From assembly GCA_028693165.1 (NCBI GenBank), contig JAQUVX010000005.1:1-64000 (forward strand): DNA of 64,000 nt, given 5' to 3'. The position numbers and the translations under genes were made by a program. This DNA is from Lachnospiraceae bacterium (GTDB lineage Bacteria > Bacillota > Clostridia > Lachnospirales > Lachnospiraceae). Positions 9,092-17,370 of this stretch are shown in pieces. The notes below the pieces were generated by a model. The model had not been told where the DNA came from. It did not search any database and saw only the letters and a program-made list of their open reading frames with translations. Position 1 is the first letter of the stretch; the number at the start of each line of letters is the position of its first letter.

Positions 9092-9202
9092 AGAATGCCG
9101 GGCCAGGATGTTCCAGTTCGCGTTCCCAAGCGAATTGTTGCCGTTCAAGCAGGAAAGGCCGCCATTGCCAGAACCGTTGTTCAAGTTGCCGAAGGCCAGC
9201 CA
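9092..9202 (-). repeat. DGR template repeat (TR)
   Basis: 111 bases that match 9337-9447 with a constant offset of 245. In the sense (minus) direction it encodes a copy of the target tip dominated by Asn codons (WLAFGNLNNGSGNGG ... NANWN). AAY codons give the widest amino-acid choice without stop codons when adenines mutate. There are 22 sense adenines; 17 of them are substituted in the variable repeat. Only one other position differs, a silent C-to-T change at 9191/9436. Confidence 0.97.
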
Positions 9203-9278
9203 AAACAGAAGAAAGACAAGAAAAACACCCCGCACAAGGCTCCATACTACCTGTTATTGCTTGTGCTGTTGTTATATA

Positions 9279-9294
9279 AGGGGCACAAGCCCCT
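9279..9294 (-). promoter_or_regulatory. Hairpin downstream of the variable repeat
   Basis: AGGGGC and GCCCCT form a 6-bp stem with a 4-base loop, a few bases beyond the target gene's stop and about 43 bases from the variable repeat. Known DGRs, such as that of Bordetella phage BPP-1, use a short-loop DNA hairpin or cruciform at this place to aid retrohoming. No T-run follows on the minus strand, so it does not look like a plain terminator. Confidence 0.55.
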
Positions 9295-9303
9295 CTGGGC
9301 GGC

Positions 9304-11025
9304 TTACGCTGCCCATTCACCCCGATTACCGTTGGGAGAAAGCCGGGCCAGGAAGAACCAGGACGCGGGCCCAAGCGAAAGGTTGCCGATCAAGCAGGAA
9401 AGGCCGCCATTGCCAGAACCGGAGAACAAGGCGCCAAAGGCCAGCCACTCGCGTACTCCGGTAACCGCTGCATTCTTATAGAACGCATCCCGCGTATAGG
9501 TGCTTGAGCTGCCGCCCGTGGTGTTGGTCCCGAAGAAGATTCCTTTCGCGAAGGCAAGCTTCTTGATATACTCCCACTTTTCGGTCTCCGGCTGCAGGGA
9601 TTTCAGCCCGGATGCCTTATAATTTTCCGTGATGCTCGTCGCCTGGTTTGCGGTGCGGTCAACCAGGTACGGCTCATAGTAGTAGTTCTCGCCATCCTGG
9701 TACAACTTTAAAATCACGTCGGACATAACCTCATAGCCGCCTACCATGTACTCGATTCCCTGCAGGCGCGCTGCATATCTTCCGTTTCCTGGCGTCGCCG
9801 GAGATCCGTCCGGACCCAATATATGGTCGCAGCTGCCGTTTATCCAATGGAAAGTGGAAATGATGGTCGTTCCTTCGGCGTTGTCGCCGTTGGCTGCCGT
9901 GTTGAAGGTGTCAGTGGTGTCTACATATACGGCCGCGTAGGCCGTGCCGTCAATATTAACACTTTCGATCGCTGCGACCAACGCCCCGCCCTGTCCTGTG
10001 ATGGAATAGTTCGCACCCGTCCCGCGGTCTTTCGATGACCCGTTGTAGTTTCCAACGATAACGGACGATCCAACGATCAGATTTGCTGCTTCGGTCGGTT
10101 TCAGAAGTACCCGCTTTACGCCGTTTTCTGCCGCCTGGGCGAAATACTGATAGTTGTAGTTGATGCAGCCCTGTAGAACGCCGTCCAGGGTCATTCGGCC
10201 GTATTTGATGAATGCCATCAGCTGGACGAATGCGTAATCGATCACGCTTGATCCGCTATATCCAGTTCCGGTGGCTGCGGCCAGCGTATGCTCCGCGTTG
10301 TGCGAAATATTGTACGCCGTCGGGATCGCGCCGGAATAGCTTGTCATCTTTCCGCTCTCTGTGTGGTTCATGTATTTGCTGTGTACCACCCAGGGGCGCA
10401 TGGCGTTATCTGATGTCCGTACTGCTTCCGGCAACGGCTCGCAGTAGTCGTGTCCGGTCTGCTGCTCCGCTGAATATCCATGTATGTAGATATTCGCCTT
10501 TTCGTCGTACCAGTGCCAGCCTGCCTGCTGCATAACCCCAACGTATTTTTCCGGGTTTGCGCGCTCAAAGTTATCTGTGACACCCTCGATTGCCGTAATA
10601 ATCGGTTCCATGGTTGTGGCGTCTACGGTGTAGTTACAATCAACAACCGCAAAAAGCGGATGCCCGGCGTAGTCATCCTGGTTCGCCTCGTCATTGGTGG
10701 AAGGAACGCATACCAGCCCCGCGTTATCTCCTCCCTTCGTTCCGGTGGAAACCGCAGAACCGTCCGGCTGGCTGAACTCAACCCATCCGTTCCATTCCGT
10801 CCTGGTCAGCTCGTACCACTGATTGCATAACGCGGTAAGCCCGGCCGGTGTTGTTACGTTGACTCCATGGCTCAAAAACCACCACTTCATAGCTGCTCGG
10901 TACTTTCCCTGTGTGCCGTCAAAAAGCATGTTGTCGGAAATCAGCTTATCGATCCGGCCACTCAGGCTATCGTGTGAAGCTTTCAGATCCTCCAAATTAA
11001 CGATCTTAGATCCTGATACACTCAT
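9304..11025 (-). CDS. DGR target: variable tail-fibre/receptor-binding protein
   Basis: A 573-residue protein. The N-terminal ~45 residues (MSVSGSKIVNLEDLKASHDS) look like a fibre attachment and helical part. The long middle domain has Gly/Asn-rich segments. The last ~50 residues (REWLAFGALFSGSGNGG ... SWFFLARLSP) have the shape of the DGR C-type-lectin-like variable fold: a GxGNGG loop followed by scattered variable positions. Compared with the template, Asn has become Ala, Phe, Ser, Ile, Leu, Pro and others. It is the last fibre gene in the tail operon and the start follows AAAGGAGG. It very likely binds the host receptor and is retargeted by the adjacent retroelement. Confidence 0.93.
   Translation of the reverse strand: MSVSGSKIVNLEDLKASHDSLSGRIDKLISDNMLFDGTQGKYRAAMKWWFLSHGVNVTTPAGLTALCNQWYELTRTEWNGWVEFSQPDGSAVSTGTKGGDNAGLVCVPSTNDEANQDDYAGHPLFAVVDCNYTVDATTMEPIITAIEGVTDNFERANPEKYVGVMQQAGWHWYDEKANIYIHGYSAEQQTGHDYCEPLPEAVRTSDNAMRPWVVHSKYMNHTESGKMTSYSGAIPTAYNISHNAEHTLAAATGTGYSGSSVIDYAFVQLMAFIKYGRMTLDGVLQGCINYNYQYFAQAAENGVKRVLLKPTEAANLIVGSSVIVGNYNGSSKDRGTGANYSITGQGGALVAAIESVNIDGTAYAAVYVDTTDTFNTAANGDNAEGTTIISTFHWINGSCDHILGPDGSPATPGNGRYAARLQGIEYMVGGYEVMSDVILKLYQDGENYYYEPYLVDRTANQATSITENYKASGLKSLQPETEKWEYIKKLAFAKGIFFGTNTTGGSSSTYTRDAFYKNAAVTGVREWLAFGALFSGSGNGGLSCLIGNLSLGPASWFFLARLSPNGNRGEWAA
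9337..9447 (-). repeat. DGR variable repeat (VR)
   Basis: 111 bases at the 3' end of the target gene, aligned without gaps to 9092-9202. Of 18 differences, 17 fall at template adenines (sense strand), which become C, T or G. The unchanged stretches match exactly. It encodes the surface-variable tip of the fibre protein. Confidence 0.97.
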
Positions 11026-11040
11026 TTGTTTTGTCCTCCT

Positions 11041-11238
11041 TTATATTCCTAAATACTCCTTGGTTTCTGCAACGGTCGCGGATGTTACGGAAGCCGCTGC
11101 CGCCTCTGCCGCTTCCTGGCTTGCTGCAGCTGCTGTTTCTGATGCTGCCGCCTTCGTGGCGGATTCTGCTGCTTTTGCGGCCGCTTGCGTCGCTGCGTCT
11201 GCCTGTTTTTTGACTAGTGCAAGGGTTATTACATCCAT
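11041..11238 (-). CDS. Small Ala-rich helical tail-region protein
   Basis: A 65-residue protein, MDVITLALVKKQADAATQAA..., almost entirely Ala-rich helix ending TVAETKEYLGI. The start is the ATG after GAGGCGGGG, 17 bases beyond the preceding gene. The same C-terminal tag (TVAETREYLGF) ends the fibre protein at 11458-11976. This looks like a coiled-coil collar or chaperone segment of the fibre complex, but that is inferred from composition only. Confidence 0.65.
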   Translation of the reverse strand: MDVITLALVKKQADAATQAAAKAAESATKAAASETAAAASQEAAEAAAASVTSATVAETKEYLGI

Positions 11239-11254
11239 CTTCCCCGCCTCCTCT

Positions 11255-11440
11255 CTACTGCGCGATCCACTGGGCGCTTTCCTCGTCGTACATGTATACA
11301 GCACCCGTGTTGATCTCATAGAACGTTGATGCGTTCGGGATCGGAAGCCCGCTGTACGTTCCCATTGGCTTCGCGTCGGTGTTCTTGCCTGCCAGTGACA
11401 TTGGTTTCTGATAGATGTTTTCATTCATTGATGTTACCAA
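11255..11440 (-). CDS. Small fibre-associated protein
   Basis: About 61 residues containing MNENIYQKPMSLAGKNTDAK and ending YEINTGAVYMYDEESAQWIA. A TTG five bases after GGAGG is the best start; an ATG four codons later is the alternative. The ending (EINTG-x-VYMYDEE-x-W) is a pattern common in tiny proteins encoded next to phage fibres. No known function. Confidence 0.6.
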   Translation of the reverse strand: MVTSMNENIYQKPMSLAGKNTDAKPMGTYSGLPIPNASTFYEINTGAVYMYDEESAQWIAQ

Positions 11441-11457
11441 TCTCTTCCCTCCTCTTC

Positions 11458-11976
11458 TCAAAATCCTAAATATTCCCTAGTTTCCGCAACCGTCGCCACC
11501 TCGTCAAGCGTCAGGACGCCGCCGCTTCCAGGCTGAATCACTACGTTTTCCGCATTTCCTACGGAAATGTAGTCATAATATTTTAGCGATCCGATCGCAA
11601 CGCCGTTATAGGCGGACATCCATTCCGGCTTGTCCGGCTGTGCGACGATGATCGAATAAAGCACCTCTTTTCCATCTTCTCCGGCCGCGTAGATTCCGAT
11701 TTCTGTTACATAGTAACCGGCCGTGATCTTTTCGTTTGTTGCCGCAAGGAAAAGCTTGCAGGTTGCCTTATTTACCTCCTCCGCGCCAGTTACTCCGTAA
11801 CTGTTCTTTTCGGATTTTAACGCGGTCATTTTTGCGAGGGCTGCTTCGGTTTCTTTTCCGGTATAGGTTCCGTTACCGATTGCGAAGCGCGTAATCTGCA
11901 TCTTCTCGCCCGCGATTGTCCGCGCGTGAAGCTCCGCCCCTTTCTCCGTCAGGAGATTTTTAAAGATTTCTAACAT
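11458..11976 (-). CDS. Tail fibre protein with DUF3751-like N-terminus
   Basis: A 172-residue protein. Residues ~1-130 follow the phage tail-collar fibre N-terminal pattern: LLTEKGAELHARTIAGEKMQ, then FAIGNG, then VTEIGIYA and EVLYSIIV. The end carries TVAETREYLGF. It is shorter than full fibres (usually 300+ residues) and is probably an adaptor between baseplate and longer fibres. It resembles the N-terminal half of the 372-residue protein at 13552-14670, suggesting duplication within the fibre cluster. Confidence 0.72.
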   Translation of the reverse strand: MLEIFKNLLTEKGAELHARTIAGEKMQITRFAIGNGTYTGKETEAALAKMTALKSEKNSYGVTGAEEVNKATCKLFLAATNEKITAGYYVTEIGIYAAGEDGKEVLYSIIVAQPDKPEWMSAYNGVAIGSLKYYDYISVGNAENVVIQPGSGGVLTLDEVATVAETREYLGF

Positions 11977-11991
11977 GCATCAAGCTCCTTT

Positions 11992-13551
11992 CTATTCATC
12001 AGCCCTATAGATTCCATCAAGAACTGCAAGAACTTCACAGACCACGGTGTATGTTCCAGATACGTTTCCGCGGAACGGAGAAAGGGTGACTTCTCCGGAT
12101 GAACTCCTCGCGATTGATGCCCAGGCGTTGCGGTATGTCGAATCGTAATATTTGATCGTTGTAATCGGTATACGCTGGCTTTTGCCCTTGGATAGCGCAA
12201 CAACCACCGGGCCATTGTATTCCGTGCTTGGATATATTCTCATGATGATCGTATCCCATCCGGAATACAGAACCCCGAGGCTTACTTTGCGGTCTCCTGC
12301 CGTCCCGCTGTATCCGGTACAATTCAGACTTACGCTCGTACTCCAGCTTACTGGCTCACTTCTGGGCTCCGTTCCGTCAATGCCGCAGATCTTGTTTCCT
12401 TTCGCGATCTTCTTCGCCGTGATTGCCAGTGCATTTGCCATGATGGAAAGCGGAACCGCGAACAGTGTATTTGCCGTAATATATCCAGCCGTTGAGTTGT
12501 AGCGAATCTGTACCCGTTCAGTTTCGTCCGAGTTCTTGCTCTGGTATGCTGTATCTCCGAGCACCACCTTCGTGGCGTTGCTGCTGGTATGCGTAATCGC
12601 CGCATCCGCTGTTATGTTTTTCATGGTTCCAGGGCTCTTGATTCCCGAGGTGCTTGTAAACGTCTTATCCTTTAAGACCTCGCTCGGTGCTGCTGCCCCG
12701 AAGTCCGATGCCGGACGGTTTACATAGGAGCTGCCACTGCCCTGGTAATATCCTTGTGGTGGGCACATGTTGATTCGCTTTACTCCGTTTGTGTCCGCGC
12801 AAAGCTGCAAGCCATCTGCCTCCCGAGTTGGTACAGTCTTATATGTGCTGTTGATCCCCGGAACGGTTCCGTTTGTAGCGATTCCGGTATTGTCTGGCAT
12901 GGATCCGGGAATCTTTTTTCCGTTGACAAACGCCATGAATCCCTTTAATATCTGGGCTGCCACTGCGGCAACGTATCCGGAATCCGGTTTTGTTTGGCTT
13001 GCTAGATCTTTTGCGGTTACCTTACCTTCCCCATAAATTCCTTCGTTGATTGCGTAGCTTTCGCCGCAGGCCAGCGTCTTTGATACATTTCCGTAATCAA
13101 CGGCCCCTCCTTCGACCTTCCCGTCCTTGTTGTAGCCGATCATTCCCGCCCGGACGTCTTTCCTGGTTATATTTCCATCCGCGCCATACTCTCCAATGAC
13201 GTTACATACGGAATGTTTGTTCGCGATATGTTCAGCCGTGATCCCTAGGCTGTCTGGCGTAACACCCACATAGGCTCCGGTTCCGCCCGGGTAATCCCCA
13301 ACCGGCGGCACCATTGCGATCTTGGTTAATCCGTCGGAATCATTTGCTACTACATAATCATCCGGCGTATACAGGGGCTTGCCTCCGATCGTTGCTCCGG
13401 ATGCTTTCGCGCGATCCGGAAGCTCTCCGACCTGTTCTTCATCTGACCCGGATCCGAAGAAGATGTCGCCAGCCCTTACGTGCGCCGGGCTCGCGGTCAA
13501 GTGGTCGCTATCAACCGATCCGCCGCCGCCCATCATTTTTAATTCTTTCAT
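11992..13551 (-). CDS. Tail fibre/spike protein with internal repeats
   Basis: A 519-residue protein. A Gly-rich start (MKELKMMGGGGSVDSDHL) leads into a middle region with a repeated module. One copy begins near residue 68 (NDSDGLTKIAMVPPVGDYPG) and a second near residue 245 (ADGLQLCADTNGVKRINMCP, then PQGYYQGSGSSYV). Each is followed by a ...SxG(I/K) segment. The C-terminal ~150 residues look beta-rich and may be the distal head. It lies between two other fibre genes, one base before the next. The likely role is adsorption. Confidence 0.72.
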   Translation of the reverse strand: MKELKMMGGGGSVDSDHLTASPAHVRAGDIFFGSGSDEEQVGELPDRAKASGATIGGKPLYTPDDYVVANDSDGLTKIAMVPPVGDYPGGTGAYVGVTPDSLGITAEHIANKHSVCNVIGEYGADGNITRKDVRAGMIGYNKDGKVEGGAVDYGNVSKTLACGESYAINEGIYGEGKVTAKDLASQTKPDSGYVAAVAAQILKGFMAFVNGKKIPGSMPDNTGIATNGTVPGINSTYKTVPTREADGLQLCADTNGVKRINMCPPQGYYQGSGSSYVNRPASDFGAAAPSEVLKDKTFTSTSGIKSPGTMKNITADAAITHTSSNATKVVLGDTAYQSKNSDETERVQIRYNSTAGYITANTLFAVPLSIMANALAITAKKIAKGNKICGIDGTEPRSEPVSWSTSVSLNCTGYSGTAGDRKVSLGVLYSGWDTIIMRIYPSTEYNGPVVVALSKGKSQRIPITTIKYYDSTYRNAWASIARSSSGEVTLSPFRGNVSGTYTVVCEVLAVLDGIYRADE

Positions 13552-14670
13552 TTACGCCACCCCCTGCAGTCTGATCCTTAAGATCGTGGTAGGAACTCCA
13601 GCAAAACATTTAAATATTACCTTGCCCGTATCTGCATAGGCCCTTCCCTTTGCGAAAAATGTAGCCTGTGCCTTCATCTCCTTCGTCGCCACTGCAGCAT
13701 CACTGCTTAAAGCTCCGGGCCATACCGTAATATCGCTTTCTTCCGTTACGCCTTCGATCGCAACCTCGGCCGTATAAATCGTAACGCCGGATTCTGTTGT
13801 TGCCTTCCACCCGTCTGCTGCAATCTCAATCTCTCTTTCGGCAAACGTGGCCGTCTCTAGCTTGCTTGTCAGGCTCTTTACAGCTGCAATCGCATTCTTG
13901 TTAGCTGTGATCTGCAGCTGCAAAGTCTGCGAAGCCTCTGCGCCCAAGGGAAGTTTGAAATAATACCCGGATTCCTCATTATCAATCCAGAAATAGATTT
14001 CCGATGAATCCGTATCTACGTATAGCGCGTTTGTCTGACCATACTCCGGAAACTCTGCGAACGGCCGCGTAATAACCGGTGCAAAATTAACCCACTGCAT
14101 CTGATAGTCCAGATCTCCGATCTTAATTAGGTGCTGCCCTTCGATCCCACCTGCAAGGGCACGCCTCAATGTCGTCACCAACGTCCGGAGAGCAATGAAG
14201 TCCGAAGCGGCTACAACTGCGCCCGTTGTGTCTATGGTTACGTTGGCGGAATCGGCCACCTCCAGATTAACCCGCTCTGTGATTGTGGAAATCCCGATGC
14301 CATTATTCGCTGGAACGTAAACGGCCTGTGTATCTGAAACCAGAATGCAATATAGCAGTTCTCCGCCGTCCGGATTCTCTGCATAGATTCCCATTTCGTT
14401 AAGATAATACAATTCATCCAGATCCAGGTTGTTGATTACAATCTCAAGAACGACAGTCGCCGGATTTCCGTCCGGAATATCAACAGACGAAAACTCAAAA
14501 GCCTGCTTCTGGTTTTTGATGTCTTCCGCCGTCCGGAGGCTCTCGCCATCCGCCCACCTGCCGTCGCCGGTTCTGGCCCGCGTAAAATGGATCGTGCATT
14601 TTTCCGCCTGGGCTTTTGTGATCAGCTGCTTCGCTTGATCCGTCAATGCCCACCTTGAAAATATAGCCAT
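13552..14670 (-). CDS. Tail fibre protein (P2-like collar N-terminus)
   Basis: A 372-residue protein. It starts MAIFSRWALTDQAKQLITKA, followed by TRARTGDG and YYLNEMGIYAENPDGGELLY, the DUF3751/tail-collar fibre pattern that docks on the baseplate. Residues ~190-260 include WVNFAPVITRPFAEFPEYGQ and a YVDT...YFWID segment, and the C-terminus is beta-rich. It follows tail protein I as in P2-type phages and is probably the baseplate-proximal fibre. Confidence 0.78.
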   Translation of the reverse strand: MAIFSRWALTDQAKQLITKAQAEKCTIHFTRARTGDGRWADGESLRTAEDIKNQKQAFEFSSVDIPDGNPATVVLEIVINNLDLDELYYLNEMGIYAENPDGGELLYCILVSDTQAVYVPANNGIGISTITERVNLEVADSANVTIDTTGAVVAASDFIALRTLVTTLRRALAGGIEGQHLIKIGDLDYQMQWVNFAPVITRPFAEFPEYGQTNALYVDTDSSEIYFWIDNEESGYYFKLPLGAEASQTLQLQITANKNAIAAVKSLTSKLETATFAEREIEIAADGWKATTESGVTIYTAEVAIEGVTEESDITVWPGALSSDAAVATKEMKAQATFFAKGRAYADTGKVIFKCFAGVPTTILRIRLQGVA

Positions 14671-14673
14671 CTC

Positions 14674-15510
14674 TTACCCTCCTATAACCGATATGCTCTC
14701 TTGTGTCATAGCTGCCGACGCGACCGGTCCTCCGAAGATCTCCGTCTCGTTATCCCGAACCTCTACCAGTATCTGCTCCGTGTCTGTCGCGAGAAAACAG
14801 GTATAACTCAACGCGCGCGTTACTTCTGTCGGGTCCTCCTCGGTGCTACTTACCACCGTAGAATCCGCCCCCTCGGCAAAGTCATAGATACCTATGTATT
14901 CCTCCGTGATGTATGCCTGGTCCGGATTATTGATATTGACGTCGTTTATGATCCGCGCCTCCGTAGTCTGCGCCAGATTGGCCGCAACTGCAAAAACGGT
15001 TTCCAGCTCGTGTCTGGCCGAAACATAACGCAAGTGCGAAGTTGCGTTCTTGGTCTTCTCGATCAGATCGGCGAACTGCTCTACGGAATCCTGGGTCATG
15101 GTCGCCGAGGTCGTAATATCGAAGGTTCCAGGTGTCCCGTCTTCGCCTTCAAACTCGTTCCACTCTGTTACTTCGCCATCTCCAAAAATGACGCTTACCA
15201 GCTCCTGTACTGCTGCCTTGGTTCCGGCTTTCATCTTCCAGGCTATGGCATTTTTTATAATGTTCCGCTTTACCTCGAGGCTCATTGTCTCGCTGTAATA
15301 CTGCGCGTTAAGCTCAGTCGCCATGTAGTCCAGGATATATTCCGGCATGCTGTCAACATCCCCGTACATCCGGGAAATAACGGATATGTCCAGGAATTTT
15401 GCCATTGCCATCCGGCAAGCGTAGCTGATCGCCATAACTTCCGGCCGCCCCCGCAGATAAGGGGGCAGCAGGTCGGCCGGTTCGCCATCTCTGTATTTAA
15501 TCATTTTCAA
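14674..15510 (-). CDS. Tail protein I (baseplate, P2 gpI-like)
   Basis: A 278-residue protein. LLPPYLRGRPEVMAISYACR and the following helices, with IIKNAIAWKMKAGTKAAVQE, match the P2 gpI tail-protein family that joins baseplate wedges to fibres. The C-terminal ~110 residues are an extra segment not present in the shortest family members. It overlaps baseplate gene J by 14 bases, the standard W-J-I order. Confidence 0.85.
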   Translation of the reverse strand: MKMIKYRDGEPADLLPPYLRGRPEVMAISYACRMAMAKFLDISVISRMYGDVDSMPEYILDYMATELNAQYYSETMSLEVKRNIIKNAIAWKMKAGTKAAVQELVSVIFGDGEVTEWNEFEGEDGTPGTFDITTSATMTQDSVEQFADLIEKTKNATSHLRYVSARHELETVFAVAANLAQTTEARIINDVNINNPDQAYITEEYIGIYDFAEGADSTVVSSTEEDPTEVTRALSYTCFLATDTEQILVEVRDNETEIFGGPVASAAMTQESISVIGG

Positions 15511-16651
15511 GACCTCCGTATACTACGGTTTTGCCCTCCGCAATCGCCACCGCACTGTCTCCGATAGCCTTAAATGTCGGGCTGGTTATGGTCGCCCGCT
15601 TCGCCCCTGCGCTTACGATAAGCTGCATAAGCACCGAAGGGTTAATATCGCGGCCGATCTTGAATTTCTGCCACAAGATGTATTCGTCGATTGCCGTATC
15701 GACTTTCTCCTGGATCGTCTCCGCTGCGCTCCGGTCGCTCTGATTAATGTAATATGTAACGCCAACATCATAGCTTACAATGACCGGATTGATGACGTTT
15801 ACAACGTCAGTAAGCATCTTGATGTCTGGCTGCAGCATACGCTCCGCAAGCGCCGCACGGAACTCCTCGCCGGGAAGCTCCCCGCCCTCCAGGAGACACG
15901 TGATCTCAAGGATCCGCGGCGAAGGGCTACGAACCCTGGCGTCAATAATCGCGCTGGAATACTTTGATACCCAGTATTCATATGCGCCCATCGATCCGGC
16001 CGCCGTGTAGCCCTCTGGGGCGATGTAAATGCTCTGACGGTAATCTTCTTCGTCTTCTTCATCCGCGCCGTTCTCTGGGGCTGTCAGGTTCGTCACGATG
16101 TCAATGAATGGGATTATATCAACCATTCTTGCAAGCTCCCCGACCCCGTAAAGGTTGCCGCTTACTCCTGCAACACTGCAGATCGCCCTTACATCAATGT
16201 AAAGCGCGCCGATCGGGATCTCTGCGTATTCCTGGGTTGCGAAATATACGCCGTCACCTGCAGTTACCCGGGATCCGGCAGGAATGCCGGTTGCATTGGT
16301 CCGGGAGGCGCTCATGCTAAAGCGCAGCGTTGTTGTCGCCGCCGTGGCGTCCTTCCGGCCGACCCGCTTCATGGCTCCCAAATTCGCCAGATAGTCGCCG
16401 GTGGCGTACTTAAGACAATTCATCCTGGCGTTGTTTTCCCCGATCTTGTACCCATGGAAAATGTAATAGGAGCAAGTTTGCAGGATCAGGCGCGCCGTGC
16501 TTGCGTTTCCGAGCATCGGCTCCTTCTGAGTTATTTCCTTGTACTTTTCCTTGTACCACCCGATCATTTCACGCTCTAACTTTTCAAGGGTATATCCCCC
16601 GATAAAGTCCAGATCCGGATAGTCTTCCAATGTTTTTAAAATGTCACTCAT
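15497..16651 (-). CDS. Baseplate assembly protein J
   Basis: A 384-residue protein beginning MSDILKTLEDYPDLDFIGGY. It has the baseplate J/gp47 pattern: IPAGSRVTAGDGVYFATQEY, then GNLYGVGEL, then EDEEDYRQSI. The ATG overlaps the end of the gpW-like gene by eight bases. A longer frame upstream is only a shadow of that gene. It forms the baseplate wedge with W and I. Confidence 0.92.
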   Translation of the reverse strand: MSDILKTLEDYPDLDFIGGYTLEKLEREMIGWYKEKYKEITQKEPMLGNASTARLILQTCSYYIFHGYKIGENNARMNCLKYATGDYLANLGAMKRVGRKDATAATTTLRFSMSASRTNATGIPAGSRVTAGDGVYFATQEYAEIPIGALYIDVRAICSVAGVSGNLYGVGELARMVDIIPFIDIVTNLTAPENGADEEDEEDYRQSIYIAPEGYTAAGSMGAYEYWVSKYSSAIIDARVRSPSPRILEITCLLEGGELPGEEFRAALAERMLQPDIKMLTDVVNVINPVIVSYDVGVTYYINQSDRSAAETIQEKVDTAIDEYILWQKFKIGRDINPSVLMQLIVSAGAKRATITSPTFKAIGDSAVAIAEGKTVVYGGLEND

Positions 16652-16946
16652 CCGTTTCTCCCTCCTCAAAAACCAGGGTCGCTTCCGTTTCTCCGGTGGC
16701 CTGGTTGTGCTCAAACGCCACCTCGCTGATGGTCGCGCGCGGCTCGTAAGTTCCGTACTGCTCAACCGCATCAACGGCATAGTCGTTCTCAAGATCATCC
16801 GGAACCTTAGATAGCTCACCCCAACTCAATCCGAGTCCCCTAGCCATCGGAATGCTTCCGCGCGGAACATTTGCTATATTAACGATGCACTCCATGATAT
16901 CCTCAAACTCCGGATTGTCCGCCGCACCGTCAATGTTTATCTTCAT
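16644..16946 (-). CDS. Baseplate wedge protein W (gp25-like)
   Basis: About 100 residues, beginning MKINIDGAADNPEFEDIMEC. It fits the gp25/gpW lysozyme-like wedge family by length, by the motif IPMARGLGLSW and by the ending YEPRATISEV...F. The ATG eight bases after GAGGG is preferred over two upstream GTG codons. Its order relative to U and J is as in P2-like baseplates. Confidence 0.82.
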   Translation of the reverse strand: MKINIDGAADNPEFEDIMECIVNIANVPRGSIPMARGLGLSWGELSKVPDDLENDYAVDAVEQYGTYEPRATISEVAFEHNQATGETEATLVFEEGETDE

Positions 16947-16961
16947 GGCCACCACCCTCTT

Positions 16962-17357
16962 TTATCCATATTCTGAAAATGTTACCGTCAACGTCATTTC
17001 CGCAAGCTCCCCTTTTCGCATTACGATGTCATAGCTCTCACTTACTTTCGTCAAGACTGCCCTGGATAGGATCACGCGCCCGCCGATGATAAGCGGGGCC
17101 ACAACCTTGCACCGCATGCAGCTCTTTATTTTCCGTTCAATCGTCCGCGGTTTAACCCCTGCGAAAACGCTGATCTTAATCTTCATCGATGCCGTGTCAA
17201 GATCAAGTCCGTCAATCTCCAGCTTGGGCTTTGAATTAACCATATTGTGCTTGCTGGTTCTGAGGGAAGAATCAAGCCGGAAATCCTCAAATGTCAGAAC
17301 CCGGTCATCGTCAACCCTGAACTTTAAATGTGTTCCCCAGTTTCCTATTTTTGACAT
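16962..17357 (-). CDS. Tail protein U-like
   Basis: A 131-residue protein: GNWGTHLKFRVDDDRVLTFE near the start, a long helical turn, and a C-terminal strand region. Size, start and place between the V-like and W-like genes fit a P2 gpU-like tail-completion protein. The match is by pattern and order, so moderate confidence. Confidence 0.65.
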   Translation of the reverse strand: MSKIGNWGTHLKFRVDDDRVLTFEDFRLDSSLRTSKHNMVNSKPKLEIDGLDLDTASMKIKISVFAGVKPRTIERKIKSCMRCKVVAPLIIGGRVILSRAVLTKVSESYDIVMRKGELAEMTLTVTFSEYG

Positions 17358-17370
17358 TTAACCCCTCCTT

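Larger units (their letters stand above)
8983..9303 (-). ncRNA. DGR template RNA region between target gene and reverse transcriptase
   Basis: These 321 bases hold no convincing gene but contain the template repeat (9092-9202). In DGRs the template repeat is transcribed, with its flanks, into a structured RNA that primes and templates cDNA synthesis. The exact ends cannot be read here. Open frames crossing it simply mirror the target protein's C-terminus. Confidence 0.7.

Noticed and set aside
8879-9464. Open frames crossing the template repeat on both strands
   Set aside because: They mirror the target fibre's C-terminus because TR copies VR. No ribosome site or family; treated as template RNA.
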